Assembly: GCA_021208885.1 (NCBI GenBank)
Contig: JAJOJF010000043.1
Location: forward strand, 1 to 50,152
Length of the DNA stretch: 50,152 nucleotides
Origin: Burkholderiaceae bacterium
GTDB lineage: Bacteria; Pseudomonadota; Gammaproteobacteria; Burkholderiales; Burkholderiaceae_B
Direction of reading: 5' to 3'
Made by a program: the position numbers and the translations under genes. Shown in pieces: positions 18,667 to 27,253 of this stretch. The notes under the pieces were generated by a model. It was given only the letters and a program-made list of their open reading frames with translations, had not been told where the DNA came from and did no database searches. Position 1 is the stretch's first letter, and every line of letters begins with the position of its first letter.

Positions 18667-19566
18667 ATGTTCGAGGCAATTCAAGGTATTGAGGGCGATC
18701 CAATCGTCTATTTGAACGGCACGCATGTGCCGCTTTCGAAGGCTGGCATTTCGGTCTTGGATCGCGGCTTCATATTTGGAGACGGGATCTATGAAGTTGT
18801 GCCAGTCTATTGGCAACAGCTATTTCGTATGCGAGAACATCTTGATCGGCTTGATCGTAGCTTGGCCAAGATTGAAATTGCCCAGCCCTTTACCCGCGAG
18901 CAGTGGCACAGCCTGATCAGTGGGTTACTGGCAGCTCAGCCCAAACGTGATCACGCCATGGTCTATATACAAGTCACTCGCGGCGTGGCTAAGCGGGATC
19001 ATGCGTTTCCAAATCCACCCGTTAAACCTACCGTGTTTGCCATGGTCGCGCCTATGACGCCACCGTCTGAGCTCTTGCGAACCAAAGGTGTCAGGGCGGT
19101 CAGCATGCAAGATATGCGGTGGTTGCATTGCGACATCAAGTCGGTTTCATTGCTTGGCAATGTTTTGGCCAAACAAGCGGCAATCAAGGCTGGTGTTGAC
19201 GAGGTGATTCAGTTTCGTGGTGACGTCATGACCGAAGGTGCAGCCTGTAATGTCTGGATGGTTGAAGGTGGCAAAGTCTATGGTGCTCCTAAAGACAATC
19301 AGGTCCTCGAAGGCATTCGTTATGGCTTGTTTCAGGAGCTTTGCGATCGATGCGGACTCAAGTTCGCGCTCGAGCCTATCTCACGCGATCGGGTTTTGAA
19401 AGCCGATGAGCTCATGGTGTCATCGGCCACCAGAGAGGTCTTGCCTGTGGTGGAGCTTGATGGCGAGCCGGTTGGTAAGGGTACGCCGGGTCCAATCTAC
19501 GCGCGTTTGCGCCAAGCCTATGATGATTGCCTGTCTGCATTGCGTTGCAATGAGGTATTGTCATGA
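18667..19566 (+). CDS. dat: D-amino acid aminotransferase (PLP fold type IV)
   Basis: 299 residues of the class IV aminotransferase fold. The N-terminal VYLNGTHVPLSKAGISVLDRGFIFGDGIYE is typical of D-alanine transaminases. The Schiff-base lysine is in CDIKSVSLLGN, and the phosphate-binding MTEGAACNVW follows. It would interconvert D-alanine, D-glutamate and their keto acids, supplying D-amino acids for peptidoglycan, in keeping with dacA 42 bases upstream. Branched-chain aminotransferase or aminodeoxychorismate lyase are related families; the DRGFIFGDGIYE/CDIKS combination favours D-amino acids. Its stop overlaps ybeD (ATGA). Confidence 0.88.
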   Translation: MFEAIQGIEGDPIVYLNGTHVPLSKAGISVLDRGFIFGDGIYEVVPVYWQQLFRMREHLDRLDRSLAKIEIAQPFTREQWHSLISGLLAAQPKRDHAMVYIQVTRGVAKRDHAFPNPPVKPTVFAMVAPMTPPSELLRTKGVRAVSMQDMRWLHCDIKSVSLLGNVLAKQAAIKAGVDEVIQFRGDVMTEGAACNVWMVEGGKVYGAPKDNQVLEGIRYGLFQELCDRCGLKFALEPISRDRVLKADELMVSSATREVLPVVELDGEPVGKGTPGPIYARLRQAYDDCLSALRCNEVLS

Positions 19567-19847
19567 CCGGCGACAACAACGGCGCGCACAAAACGTCGTT
19601 GATTGATTATCCCTGTGACTTTCCCATCAAAGTGATGGGAAAGCAGGATCCGAATTTGGCGCAAGCACTGACCGAAGTGGTGCAGAGCCACGACCCTGAC
19701 TTCGACCCAGCCACGGTTGAGATTCGCATGAGCACCAAAGGCAATTATGTAGGGCTTACTTTCACGGTCAGAGCCACTTCGCGTGAGCAACTCGATAGCC
19801 TTTACCGGGCTTTGCATGGGCACCCGCTGGTCTCCGTGGTGCTGTAG
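19563..19847 (+). CDS. ybeD: YbeD-like DUF493 family protein
   Basis: 94 residues with the DUF493 ferredoxin-like plan: an FPIKVMGK strand near residue 21, an acidic helix, the [18 protein letters not shown] hairpin, and a closing [21 protein letters not shown]. Its biochemical role is not established; in enterobacteria ybeD lies between dacA and lipB, as here. Start and stop overlap neighbours on both sides (ATGA with dat; TAGTG with lipB), so it is tied into one translation unit with lipoate synthesis. Confidence 0.88.
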   Translation: MTGDNNGAHKTSLIDYPCDFPIKVMGKQDPNLAQALTEVVQSHDPDFDPATVEIRMSTKGNYVGLTFTVRATSREQLDSLYRALHGHPLVSVVL

Positions 19848-20500
19848 TGCGGCTGCTGGCTACTGAGCGTCCAGGTGTCAAGCGCTGGCCCGGCTTTGCT
19901 CCCTACGTACAAGCCTGGCAGGCAATGCAGGCTTTCACTGAGGGGCGCACGTTAGATACGCCCGATCAATTGTGGTTAGTCGAACATAGCCCGGTCTATA
20001 CGCTTGGTCAGGCAGGCAAGCCAGAGCATTTGTTAAACCCGGGCCAAATTCCCGTGGTCAAGTCTGACCGTGGTGGCCAAGTGACTTACCATGGTCCAGG
20101 TCAAGTGGTGGTGTATGTGTTGGCTGACCTAAAGCGAACAGGGCTCACGATCCGGGCCATGGTGCAAGCATTGGAAGAGGCGGTCATTGGTACCTTGGCC
20201 GATTACGGATTGAGCGACGCTTGTCGCAAGCCCGGCGCGCCTGGCGTCTATTTACCGCAAGACGGCGATCTCGCCAAAATCGCCGCGCTTGGCATCAAAG
20301 TCAGAAAAGGCTGTACTTATCACGGGGTGGCACTAAACGTCGACATGGATTTGTCGCCATTTGATGGGATCAACCCATGTGGGTACGAAGGCCTTAAAAC
20401 GATCAGCATGGCCAGTGAGGGTGTCGCAGCTGATTGGGACGAGGTAGCCGTGAGCCTGGCAGGGAAAATCATCAACCAAGCCCGTCTGCGAGTAGAATGA
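19847..20500 (+). CDS. lipB: Octanoyl-[acyl-carrier-protein]:protein N-octanoyltransferase
   Basis: LipB moves octanoyl from ACP onto lipoyl domains of 2-oxoacid dehydrogenases. The motif [16 protein letters not shown], the catalytic Lys in [15 protein letters not shown] and the acyl-accepting Cys in INPCGYEG are present. There are 217 residues. GTG 19847 shares one base with the ybeD stop; I find no better ATG at the family start. lipA follows 63 bases downstream, with a TAGAAT hexamer at 20493-20498 that might serve as a -10 for lipA. Confidence 0.95.
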   Translation: MRLLATERPGVKRWPGFAPYVQAWQAMQAFTEGRTLDTPDQLWLVEHSPVYTLGQAGKPEHLLNPGQIPVVKSDRGGQVTYHGPGQVVVYVLADLKRTGLTIRAMVQALEEAVIGTLADYGLSDACRKPGAPGVYLPQDGDLAKIAALGIKVRKGCTYHGVALNVDMDLSPFDGINPCGYEGLKTISMASEGVAADWDEVAVSLAGKIINQARLRVE

Positions 20501-20563
20501 CATTTCCGGGGTTTCCCTTGGGGCGCGAGGATTTCGCCCTGCGAAGACTTATCAGGACTGACC

Positions 20564-21523
20564 ATGTCGAGTGCACCGACCTACGATCCGACCGCCAAAC
20601 AAAAATCAGAAGCCAAGACCGCGCGCATCCCAATCAAGATTGTGCCGGCTGAGCGTCTTAAAAAACCTGACTGGATTCGTGTCAAGACAGCACCCGCGGG
20701 TTCGCGCTTTTACGACATTAAGCGGATCTTGCGTGAGCATAATCTGTACACGGTCTGTGAAGAAGCATCGTGTCCCAACATTGGTGAATGTTTTGGCAAA
20801 GGCACGGCGACTTTCATGATCATGGGCGACAAGTGCACGCGCCGTTGCCCCTTCTGTGATGTTGGTCATGGCCGACCAGATCCGCTAGATCAGGATGAAC
20901 CCATCAATCTGGCCAAGACTATCGCTGCCATGAAGTTGAATTATGTGGTCATTACTTCAGTCGATCGAGATGACCTGCGCGATGGGGGAGCAGCCCATTT
21001 TGTGGAATGTATCGAGCAAGTCAGGCGCTTGTCGCCCAACACCAAGATCGAAGTGCTGGTGCCAGACTTCAGAGGCAGGCTTGAGCGAGCGCTTGGAATC
21101 TTCGATTTGGCGCCACCTGACGTTATGAACCACAATCTTGAGACCGTGCCTCGCTTGTATAAGCAAGCACGACCGGGATCAGACTACGCCCACTCGCTTA
21201 AGTTGCTAAAAGACTTCAAGGCGCGCTGCCCTGGCGTGCCTACCAAGTCTGGCCTGATGGTCGGTCTTGGCGAGACTGACCAAGAGATTCTCGAGGTCAT
21301 GCGTGACATGCGAGCACACGACGTAGACATGCTGACGATCGGCCAGTATTTGCAGCCCTCGGCGCACCACTTGCCAGTGTTGCGTTATGTGCATCCTGAC
21401 ACCTTCGCAATGTTTGAGCGTGAAGCGTATGCCATGGGCTTTACGCACGCTGCAGTCGGTGCCATGGTGCGTTCTTCCTATCACGCTGATGAGCAGGCAC
21501 ACAAGGCTGGCGTGTCAGTTTAG
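20564..21523 (+). CDS. lipA: Lipoyl synthase
   Basis: LipA is a radical SAM enzyme that inserts two sulfurs into octanoyl-lipoyl domains. Both clusters are intact: [12 protein letters not shown] (CX4CX5C, auxiliary cluster that donates sulfur) and CTRRCPFC (CX3CX2C, radical SAM). The C-terminal RSSYHADE supplies the conserved serine motif. The 319-residue length is normal. It closes the dacA-dat-ybeD-lipB-lipA block and ends eight bases before the end of the opposing adenosyltransferase gene. Start ATG 20564. Confidence 0.97.
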   Translation: MSSAPTYDPTAKQKSEAKTARIPIKIVPAERLKKPDWIRVKTAPAGSRFYDIKRILREHNLYTVCEEASCPNIGECFGKGTATFMIMGDKCTRRCPFCDVGHGRPDPLDQDEPINLAKTIAAMKLNYVVITSVDRDDLRDGGAAHFVECIEQVRRLSPNTKIEVLVPDFRGRLERALGIFDLAPPDVMNHNLETVPRLYKQARPGSDYAHSLKLLKDFKARCPGVPTKSGLMVGLGETDQEILEVMRDMRAHDVDMLTIGQYLQPSAHHLPVLRYVHPDTFAMFEREAYAMGFTHAAVGAMVRSSYHADEQAHKAGVSV

Positions 21524-21530
21524 TTTCGGG

Positions 21531-22112
21531 TCAACTGTTTTTGTTCCAGAACACATCAGGCTCACCAAGCGCCTGATTAATGGTTCGCGCCACAATAAAC
21601 ATCAGATCTGAGAAGCGGTTCAGGTATCGCTGGGCGAGCAGCTTGTCTGGGTCACCTTCACTTAATTCCGCCTGGTGCATGGCAAGCACAGAACGCTCAG
21701 CACGCCTGCAAACACTGCGCACAACATGCGCTTGCGCTGACAGCACAGAGCCGCCTGGCAGAATAAACTCTTTCAAGCTTGGCAACTTGCCATTTAGAGC
21801 TTCGGCATTCGCGTCAAGATGAGCAAGTTGCTCTGGTTTAAGTTGCGTGTAGCCGGGAATGGCGAGTTCACTTCCGATGTCAAACAACGCATGCTGAACT
21901 GGCTGTAGTATTTTGCCGAGAGTTTTTAGGTGCTCGTTGTGTGGCATCTCGGCGATTTGTGCCAACAAGAGTCCAAGCTGACTGTTTAATTCATCAACAT
22001 CGCCAAGCGCATTTACCCGTGGGTGTGTTTTAGGCACGCGCGAGCCATCGGCTAAGCTCGTGCTGCCGTCGTCACCTGTACGAGTTGTGATGATGGTTAA
22101 TCGGTCAGGCAT
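21531..22112 (-). CDS. Cob(I)yrinic acid a,c-diamide adenosyltransferase (PduO type)
   Basis: ATP:cob(I)alamin adenosyltransferase makes adenosylcobalamin. The PduO/MMAB type is shown by TRTGDDGSTSLADG at residue 10, the ATP-binding GDVDELNSQLG at about 37-47, and the cobalamin-site helix VRSVCRRAERSV (Arg-rich ATR motif) near 128-139. The size of 193 residues is normal. It lies 15 bases after hslU on the same strand and may be read through from it. No other B12 gene is visible. Confidence 0.93.
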   Translation of the reverse strand: MPDRLTIITTRTGDDGSTSLADGSRVPKTHPRVNALGDVDELNSQLGLLLAQIAEMPHNEHLKTLGKILQPVQHALFDIGSELAIPGYTQLKPEQLAHLDANAEALNGKLPSLKEFILPGGSVLSAQAHVVRSVCRRAERSVLAMHQAELSEGDPDKLLAQRYLNRFSDLMFIVARTINQALGEPDVFWNKNS

Positions 22113-22127
22113 GGGTTTGATACCTTG

Positions 22128-23459
22128 TTAGAGTACATAGCGTGCTAGGTCCTGACTTTTTGCGGTTTCTTGCAATTTGTCGTTGACGTAGGCTGCATCG
22201 ATGGCAATGGTTTGTCCGCTGTGCGATGTTGCATCGAACGATACGTCTTCAAGCAGGCGTTCCATGACCGTGTATAAACGGCGTGCGCCAATGTTCTCGG
22301 TCTGCTCGTTGACTTCAAAGGCCAGTTCCGCCAAACGGCGTATGCCATCGTCGGTGAAGTTAAGACTGACCTCTTCGGTCTCGAGTAGCGCTTTGTATTG
22401 TTTGGTCAATGATGCGTCGGTTTCATTGAGAATTTTGACGAAGTCATCTGCCGAGAGCGAGTCGAGTTCAACCCGAATGGGAAAGCGCCCCTGAAGCTCT
22501 GGGATTAAGTCTGACGGCCGAGACAGATGAAACGCGCCTGACGCTATGAATAGCACGTGGTCGGTTCGGATCATGCCGTATTTTGTCGTGACCGTGGTGC
22601 CTTCAACGAGTGGCAGCAAGTCGCGTTGCACACCCTGGCGTGAAACTTCAGCACTCCCAGCCTCGTTGCGGGCAGCGATCTTGTCGATCTCGTCTAGAAA
22701 GACAATGCCGTGCTGTTCAACGAGCCGAACGGCTTGCGCTTTGATGTTCTCTTCATTGACGCGCTTGGCCGCTTCCTCTTCGACAAGCTGCTTAAAAGCG
22801 TCTTTGATCTTGAGCTTACGGGTTTTTTTCTGGTCGCGTGACAGGCCAGCAAACATACTTTTGAGTTGTTCGGCCATGTCTTCCATGCCTGGCGGTCCCA
22901 TGATGTCCATTTGCGGGACTGGGGCGCTGACTTCAATGTCAATTTCAGTGTCGTCTAGCGTGCCTTCGCGCAGCCGCTTGCGAAACGTTTGGCGTGCGGT
23001 TGATTCTTCCCGAATTGGTGAACCGTCAGCGGCTCTAGGTGGGGTGATCAAGGCATCGAGGATTCGATCTTCGGCTGCATCTTCGGCCTGGGTTTGCACC
23101 CGCTTCATGGCCTGTTCGCGGGTTTGTTTGACAGCCATTTCCGCCAAGTCTCGGATGATGGTATCAACGTCGCGGCCAACGTAGCCAACTTCGGTGAACT
23201 TTGTGGCTTCGATTTTGATGAAAGGTGCGTTGGCCAGTTTGGCTAGGCGCCGGGCGATTTCGGTTTTACCGACACCGGTGGGACCGATCATCAGAATGTT
23301 CTTGGGGTGGATTTCGTGGCGCAGTGGTTCGGCGACCTGTTGGCGACGCCAGCGATTGCGCAAGGCCACAGCAACGGCTTTTTTGGCTGCGTGCTGACCA
23401 ATGATGTGTTTGTCTAGCTCAGAGACAATCTCTTTAGGGGTCATATTGTTTGCGGACAT
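22128..23459 (-). CDS. hslU: ATP-dependent protease ATPase subunit HslU
   Basis: HslU is the AAA+ unfoldase of the HslVU protease. Walker A is [11 protein letters not shown], Walker B is [13 protein letters not shown], the central I-domain spans about residues 110-240, and sensor 2 is in [14 protein letters not shown]. The C-terminal tail ending in LARYVL inserts into HslV. I take ATG 23459 ([17 protein letters not shown], 443 residues, the length of E. coli HslU). A GTG at 23471 that overlaps the hslV stop (GTGA) is an alternative four codons longer. It is directly behind hslV in the same operon. Confidence 0.96.
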   Translation of the reverse strand: MSANNMTPKEIVSELDKHIIGQHAAKKAVAVALRNRWRRQQVAEPLRHEIHPKNILMIGPTGVGKTEIARRLAKLANAPFIKIEATKFTEVGYVGRDVDTIIRDLAEMAVKQTREQAMKRVQTQAEDAAEDRILDALITPPRAADGSPIREESTARQTFRKRLREGTLDDTEIDIEVSAPVPQMDIMGPPGMEDMAEQLKSMFAGLSRDQKKTRKLKIKDAFKQLVEEEAAKRVNEENIKAQAVRLVEQHGIVFLDEIDKIAARNEAGSAEVSRQGVQRDLLPLVEGTTVTTKYGMIRTDHVLFIASGAFHLSRPSDLIPELQGRFPIRVELDSLSADDFVKILNETDASLTKQYKALLETEEVSLNFTDDGIRRLAELAFEVNEQTENIGARRLYTVMERLLEDVSFDATSHSGQTIAIDAAYVNDKLQETAKSQDLARYVL

Positions 23460-23467
23460 GGATGCGC

Positions 23468-24001
23468 TCACAGGACTTCAATGATGTGTTCTTGATTGGT
23501 GTAGATGCAAAGGTCACCAGCGATAGAGAGCGACGACTTGACGATATCTTCGGGCGGCAAATCGGAGTGTCGCAGTAGTGCGAGTGCGGCTGACTGGGCA
23601 TAGGCACCGCCTGAACCGATGGCTGCCAAGCCATTTTCCGGTTCGAGCACATCACCGTTGCCAGTTAGCACCAGCGTGTGTTCATGATCAGCTACGATCA
23701 ACATGGCTTCAAGCCTTCGCAAGATGCGGTCGGTGCGCCAGTCGCGTGATAACTCCACAGCGGCGCGCATCAGGTGACCTTGATGCTTTTCCAGTTTGCC
23801 CTCAAAGCGTTCTTGCAAGGTAAATGCATCAGCGGTTGCTCCGGCAAATCCGGCCAGCACCTTGTCGTGGTATAGCCGCCGAATCTTGCGAGCAGTTCCC
23901 TTGATAACGATATTGCCTAGAGTGACTTGGCCGTCACCGCCCATGGCGACGCGGTTGCCGCGCCGCACGCAGACGATGGTCGTTGCGTGAAATTGTTCCA
24001 T
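23468..24001 (-). CDS. hslV: ATP-dependent protease subunit HslV
   Basis: HslV is the threonine-protease chamber of HslVU. The product begins [14 protein letters not shown]; after a six-residue propeptide, Thr7 would become the N-terminal nucleophile, as in other betaproteobacterial HslV. The GGDGQVTLG strand, the catalytic-site Lys in [15 protein letters not shown] context, and [14 protein letters not shown] are typical. There are 177 residues. hslU follows at once. Upstream, a strong hairpin (24021-24048) separates hslV from dksA. Confidence 0.96.
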   Translation of the reverse strand: MEQFHATTIVCVRRGNRVAMGGDGQVTLGNIVIKGTARKIRRLYHDKVLAGFAGATADAFTLQERFEGKLEKHQGHLMRAAVELSRDWRTDRILRRLEAMLIVADHEHTLVLTGNGDVLEPENGLAAIGSGGAYAQSAALALLRHSDLPPEDIVKSSLSIAGDLCIYTNQEHIIEVL

Positions 24002-24020
24002 AACTACCTTCGGATATTGG

Positions 24021-24048
24021 CACCAAGCCAGGCGCGGCTAGCTTGGTG
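24021..24048 (-). terminator. Hairpin between dksA and hslV
   Basis: CACCAAGC (24021-24028) and GCTTGGTG (24041-24048) form a perfect 8-base stem around a 12-base GC-rich loop, in the 69-base dksA-hslV spacer. There is no T run on the minus-strand side, so a simple intrinsic terminator is doubtful. An RNA-processing or attenuation element is equally possible. Confidence 0.35.
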
Positions 24049-24070
24049 ATTAGCTCTGTCTTTGCCGGCG

Positions 24071-24532
24071 TTAGTCGCCAAACATTTTTTGGCGCATTTC
24101 ACGCCGCTCCTGCGCCTCAAGGGATAGCGTAGCAGTTGGGCGTGCTAACAAACGAGGAATGCCGATGGCCTCACCAGTCTCTTCACACCAGCCATATTCA
24201 CCAGACTCGATTCGAGCCAGGGATTGTTGGACTTTTTTGAGCAGCTTGCGCTCACGGTCGCGCGTGCGCAGCTCGAGCGCGTGTTCTTCCTCAATCGTGG
24301 CGCGATCTGCAGGATCGGGCACGAATTGCGTTTCACGCAAATGCTCGGTGGTCTCACCAGCATTGACCAAAATCTCTTCCTCTAGCTGCTGCAGCCGCTG
24401 CTTGAAGAATGCGAGCTGTTGGGCATTCATGTAGTCTGACTCCGGCATTTTCAGCAGTTCAGCCTCAGTCGGAATCGTTGTGTTTTCGGCTTTCGCCGCT
24501 TTGGTTTTCTTAGGTGCCGCCTTGGTTGCCAT
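24071..24532 (-). CDS. dksA: RNA polymerase-binding transcription factor DksA, zinc-poor type
   Basis: DksA enters the RNA polymerase secondary channel and, with ppGpp, retunes rRNA and amino-acid promoters. The 153-residue protein has the coiled coil (about 35-105) with tip residues DPADRATIEEE and a C-terminal globular domain. At the four zinc-finger positions it has Cys116, Thr119, Ser137 and Ala140 in place of four cysteines (YGWCEET ... ATLSLEA). It therefore should not need zinc for folding, as known for C-T-S-A type DksA proteins in alpha- and betaproteobacteria. The N-terminus is a Lys/Ala-rich extension. It lies next to the zinc-homeostasis genes on the same strand. Confidence 0.95.
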   Translation of the reverse strand: MATKAAPKKTKAAKAENTTIPTEAELLKMPESDYMNAQQLAFFKQRLQQLEEEILVNAGETTEHLRETQFVPDPADRATIEEEHALELRTRDRERKLLKKVQQSLARIESGEYGWCEETGEAIGIPRLLARPTATLSLEAQERREMRQKMFGD

Positions 24533-24593
24533 GCACTTGCTCCATTTCTGTCAGTTATCGAACGTTCGTCGATGCTGCCGTTGATGCTGCTCT

Positions 24594-25685
24594 TTAGGCC
24601 GCTAGGCACTGCTCAAGACCCTTGGTGAGGATCTCTTGCGGCAGCTTGCGGCCAATAAATACCATCTTGGTGGCTTTTTTCTCTTTGGGTGCCCAGGGTT
24701 TGCCAGGCTCAGCACCCATCAACATGTGCACGCCTTGAAACAGCATACGCCGGTCAATGCCTTTCATGTACAGGATGCCCTTATAACGCAATAAGTCTGG
24801 CCCGTACACCTGAACAACCCCACCTAGAAATTCTTCGAGACGCTCGGGATCAAAGGGCTTGTCGGCTTTAAATACAAACGCCCCTATCTCGTCTTGGTGA
24901 GCATGGTGGTGATGAGGGTGTCCGTGGTCATGATCGTGATGATGATGGTCATGATCATGGTCGTGACCATGGTCGTGGTCATGTTTGGCATCAGGATGTG
25001 TGTCAGCCAGAAACTCAGGGTCGATATCCAGAATCGAATTCAGGTTAAATCCGCTGATATCAATCACTTTGGCTAGGTCGACTTCGCCAAAATTGACGAC
25101 CTCGATGGGTGCACGCGGGTTCATGTGAATGAGGCGCTTTCGGAGTGTCTCAAACTCCTCATCATTCACTAGGTCACGCTTGGAAACCAGAATTCGGTCT
25201 GCGAAGCCAACTTGTTTCTGAGCCTCTTCCTGTTTATCTAGCGTTTGCATGCCGTGCTTGGCATCAACGAGAGTGATGACACTGTCCAAGCGGAAATACT
25301 CGGCAACGTCATCGTCCATAAAAAACGTTTGGCACACTGGGCCGGGGTTGGCCATGCCAGTGGTTTCGATGATAACGCGCTCAAAACTCAGCTCACCAGC
25401 CTCACGGCGGCGGCGCAAATCTGTCAGGGTTCTAAGTAGATCGCCTCTGACCGTGCAGCAAACGCATCCGTTGGAAAGCTCTATGATTTCCTCATCGTGC
25501 ACTTCGACAAGCAAATCATTGTCGATGCTTTCAGGTCCAAACTCGTTCTCGATCACCGCGATGCGCTTGCCGTGAAACTCCGTCAGGATGCGCTTGAGCA
25601 GGGTGGTTTTGCCAGCCCCCAGAAAGCCGGTGAGGATGGTTACAGGCACCATTTGATCAAGCGGAATTGGCGGATTTTGTGTCAT
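24594..25685 (-). CDS. CobW/COG0523-family GTPase, putative zinc metallochaperone
   Basis: 363 residues. The G3E-family GTPase domain has Walker A GFLGAGKTT (residues 20-28), the metal-binding GCVCC motif (Cys74, Cys76, Cys77) and the base-recognition SKRD in place of NKxD. A His/Asp-rich stretch of about 35 residues near 230-265 should bind Zn, followed by the CobW C-terminal domain. COG0523 proteins such as ZigA and ZNG1 deliver zinc to client enzymes under zinc limitation. The zur gene lies 132 bases upstream on the same strand, so this gene is a likely Zur target, though I see no clear box in that gap. I prefer ATG 25685 to the in-frame TTG 25691. Confidence 0.9.
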   Translation of the reverse strand: MTQNPPIPLDQMVPVTILTGFLGAGKTTLLKRILTEFHGKRIAVIENEFGPESIDNDLLVEVHDEEIIELSNGCVCCTVRGDLLRTLTDLRRRREAGELSFERVIIETTGMANPGPVCQTFFMDDDVAEYFRLDSVITLVDAKHGMQTLDKQEEAQKQVGFADRILVSKRDLVNDEEFETLRKRLIHMNPRAPIEVVNFGEVDLAKVIDISGFNLNSILDIDPEFLADTHPDAKHDHDHGHDHDHDHHHHDHDHGHPHHHHAHQDEIGAFVFKADKPFDPERLEEFLGGVVQVYGPDLLRYKGILYMKGIDRRMLFQGVHMLMGAEPGKPWAPKEKKATKMVFIGRKLPQEILTKGLEQCLAA

Positions 25686-25817
25686 GGTCAATCGATATTT
25701 GCAAAAAACTTACTGGGGGCGATGTGGGTCATCCCACGAGCTAGAACAGGCGTTTTTAACCCATTTGCGCTTGCCGTGCTGAAATCCGCATAAAAATGGG
25801 GGCGATGATGGGCAAAT

Positions 25818-26198
25818 TCAAGAGTGCGGTGCGCTGTCACAATCAGCGCACCGTCCATAGAGTGTCACCTCATGCCCACTGACTTCAAACCCAGGGGGCA
25901 CCATGTTGCCAAAGTCACCTGGACAAGCGTGTATGTCGTACACCCGGCCACAGGCCTTGCAACAAAAGTGGTGGTGATGTCCGTGTGCAAACTCAAAGCG
26001 TGGGTTTTCTCCCGGTAATTCAACTACTTGCAGAGACTCCTGCTCTACAAGTGCCTTCAAGGTTCGGTAGACTGTCGCAATTCCAAGCGTTGGCACGGCC
26101 TGTTGAGCCATATCCAATACTTCGGTGGCTAACAGCGGGCGATCAGCACCTTGGAGTGCCTCACGAATCGCGGCGCGTTGTTTCGTGCTTCTTTCCAT
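25818..26198 (-). CDS. zur: Fur-family transcriptional regulator, probable Zur
   Basis: A 126-residue short Fur-family repressor. The winged helix spans about 1-70 (STKQRAAIREALQ, LLATEVLDMA, GIATVYRTLKALVEQ). The metal site includes HGHHHHFCCKAC (regulatory His cluster and first structural CxxC, near 73-84) and a second CxxC in GRCADC near the end. Its divergent neighbour is znuCBA, which points to zinc, not iron. It likely represses znuCBA, itself, the GTPase gene and perhaps zevAB when zinc is replete. The neighbourhood, not the sequence, decides Zur versus Fur. Confidence 0.85.
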   Translation of the reverse strand: MERSTKQRAAIREALQGADRPLLATEVLDMAQQAVPTLGIATVYRTLKALVEQESLQVVELPGENPRFEFAHGHHHHFCCKACGRVYDIHACPGDFGNMVPPGFEVSGHEVTLYGRCADCDSAPHS

Positions 26199-26270
26199 TT
26201 TTCAAATGTAACTCAGGCTAGGTTGCATTTTGTGGCGCAGCAGAATGGGCGCAAAAAACAATATTTATTG

Positions 26271-26288
26271 ATAATGAATTATCATTAT
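26271..26288. promoter_or_regulatory. Fur/Zur-box-like palindrome between zur and znuC
   Basis: ATAATGA-ATTA-TCATTAT is a perfect 7-base inverted repeat with a 4-base centre. It resembles the Fur-family consensus (AATGATAATCATT-like). It lies in the 272-base divergent gap between zur and znuCBA, 73 bases upstream of the zur start and 183 bases from znuC. It probably is the Zur operator for one or both directions. The remainder of this gap holds only a possible small ORF. Confidence 0.65.
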
Positions 26289-26341
26289 AATTGGTTGACC
26301 GCACTTGATCCGTACCTTTAACTTCTGCTTAACACTGATCC

Positions 26342-26464
26342 ATGACGTCGCGTCACAACTTACACCCGCTTCTATGGGGTATTGCCCGTCGATTGGCACT
26401 CGTTGCAATCTTGTTGGTCCCGCTTTGGCTCGCCGTTTGGCTGGTCACGGGTTTTTGGGGGTGA
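26342..26464 (+). CDS. Possible 40-residue membrane peptide upstream of znuC
   Basis: A short ORF (ATG 26342-26344, TGA 26462-26464). It has a basic start (MTSRHNLHPLLWGIARR) and then a continuous hydrophobic helix of about 20 residues (LALVAILLVPLWLAVWL), a textbook single-pass membrane peptide. It lies after the Fur-like palindrome and ends seven bases before znuC, so it would be first gene of the zinc-uptake operon. No good Shine-Dalgarno precedes its ATG. The family is not recognised. Confidence 0.35.
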   Translation: MTSRHNLHPLLWGIARRLALVAILLVPLWLAVWLVTGFWG

Positions 26465-26470
26465 TGGCCA

Positions 26471-27253
26471 GTGAACATTGCGTTTTGCCTCTCGGATGTC
26501 ACGATTGCCTACCATGGGCATCCGGCTGTACACCATGTCAGTGGTGACTTTGAGGCCGGATCCCTGACTGCCATTGTGGGGCCCAACGGCGCAGGCAAAT
26601 CGACGCTGCTCAGTGCGCTAGCAGGCCTGAGGCGCCCGACACATGGCAAGATTGAGCGTGGCACCAATCTAAGCAAGCCCGGTGCTGTGGCTTTCTTAGC
26701 GCAGTTGTCTGGCATAAATTCGGATTTCCCGCTGCGCGTACTTGAAGTGGTCGCCATGGGCGCCTGGCCACGTGTAGGTGCACTTGGCAAGGTTGACGAG
26801 CAGGAACGCAAAGCCATTGCATTGGCGCTTGAGCAAGTTGGCTTAAAGGGATTTGAAGATCGTCTGGTTGATGAGCTCTCGGTCGGACAACTTCAGCGAG
26901 TCCTTTTTGCGCGACTGATCGTTCAGGATGCTCCAGTTATCCTGCTCGATGAGCCTTTTAGTGCGCTTGATGCCGTCACCACGCGTGATTTGCTTGGTGT
27001 GGTCTCACGCTGGCACCAGCAGGGCCGCACCGTCATCGTCGTGTTGCATGACCTGGACATGGTGCGCCAATATTTTCCGCGGACTTTGTTAATTGCCCGT
27101 GAGCTCGTAAGCTGGGGGCCGACTGCACAAGCCTTGTCCAACATTCATCTGGCCCAGGCCAACCAGCGCTCATTAGCCTGGCAAGACACGGCGTCTTGGT
27201 GTGAGGCGCCAGCAGTTAAGCATGTGCACCCGCCAGGCCAGGAGCATCACTGA
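26471..27253 (+). CDS. znuC: Zinc ABC transporter ATP-binding protein
   Basis: ZnuC powers zinc uptake. Walker A GPNGAGKST lies near residue 37, the signature in LSVGQLQRVLFARL, Walker B in APVILLDEPFSALD and the H-loop in VVLHDLD. There are 260 residues. The GTG at 26471 follows GGGGGTGATGG, a plausible Shine-Dalgarno. A Met-Asn start fits the family, and ATG 26464 is out of frame. The TGA overlaps the znuB ATG by one base. The znuC-znuB-znuA order with zur divergent is the common organisation. Confidence 0.93.
   Translation: MNIAFCLSDVTIAYHGHPAVHHVSGDFEAGSLTAIVGPNGAGKSTLLSALAGLRRPTHGKIERGTNLSKPGAVAFLAQLSGINSDFPLRVLEVVAMGAWPRVGALGKVDEQERKAIALALEQVGLKGFEDRLVDELSVGQLQRVLFARLIVQDAPVILLDEPFSALDAVTTRDLLGVVSRWHQQGRTVIVVLHDLDMVRQYFPRTLLIARELVSWGPTAQALSNIHLAQANQRSLAWQDTASWCEAPAVKHVHPPGQEHH

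Noticed and set aside
22546..23184. Plus-strand 212-residue ORF
   Set aside because: It is the antisense shadow of hslU; Ser/Arg-rich composition, no family, and hslU is certain.
24894..25076. Met/Val-rich plus-strand ORF
   Set aside because: It is the reverse reading of His-codon repeats in the CobW-type GTPase gene.
25724..25737. GTGGG-TCAT-CCCAC as a Zur box before the GTPase gene
   Set aside because: GC-rich hairpin unlike the AT-rich Fur/Zur consensus; could be an RNA hairpin only.
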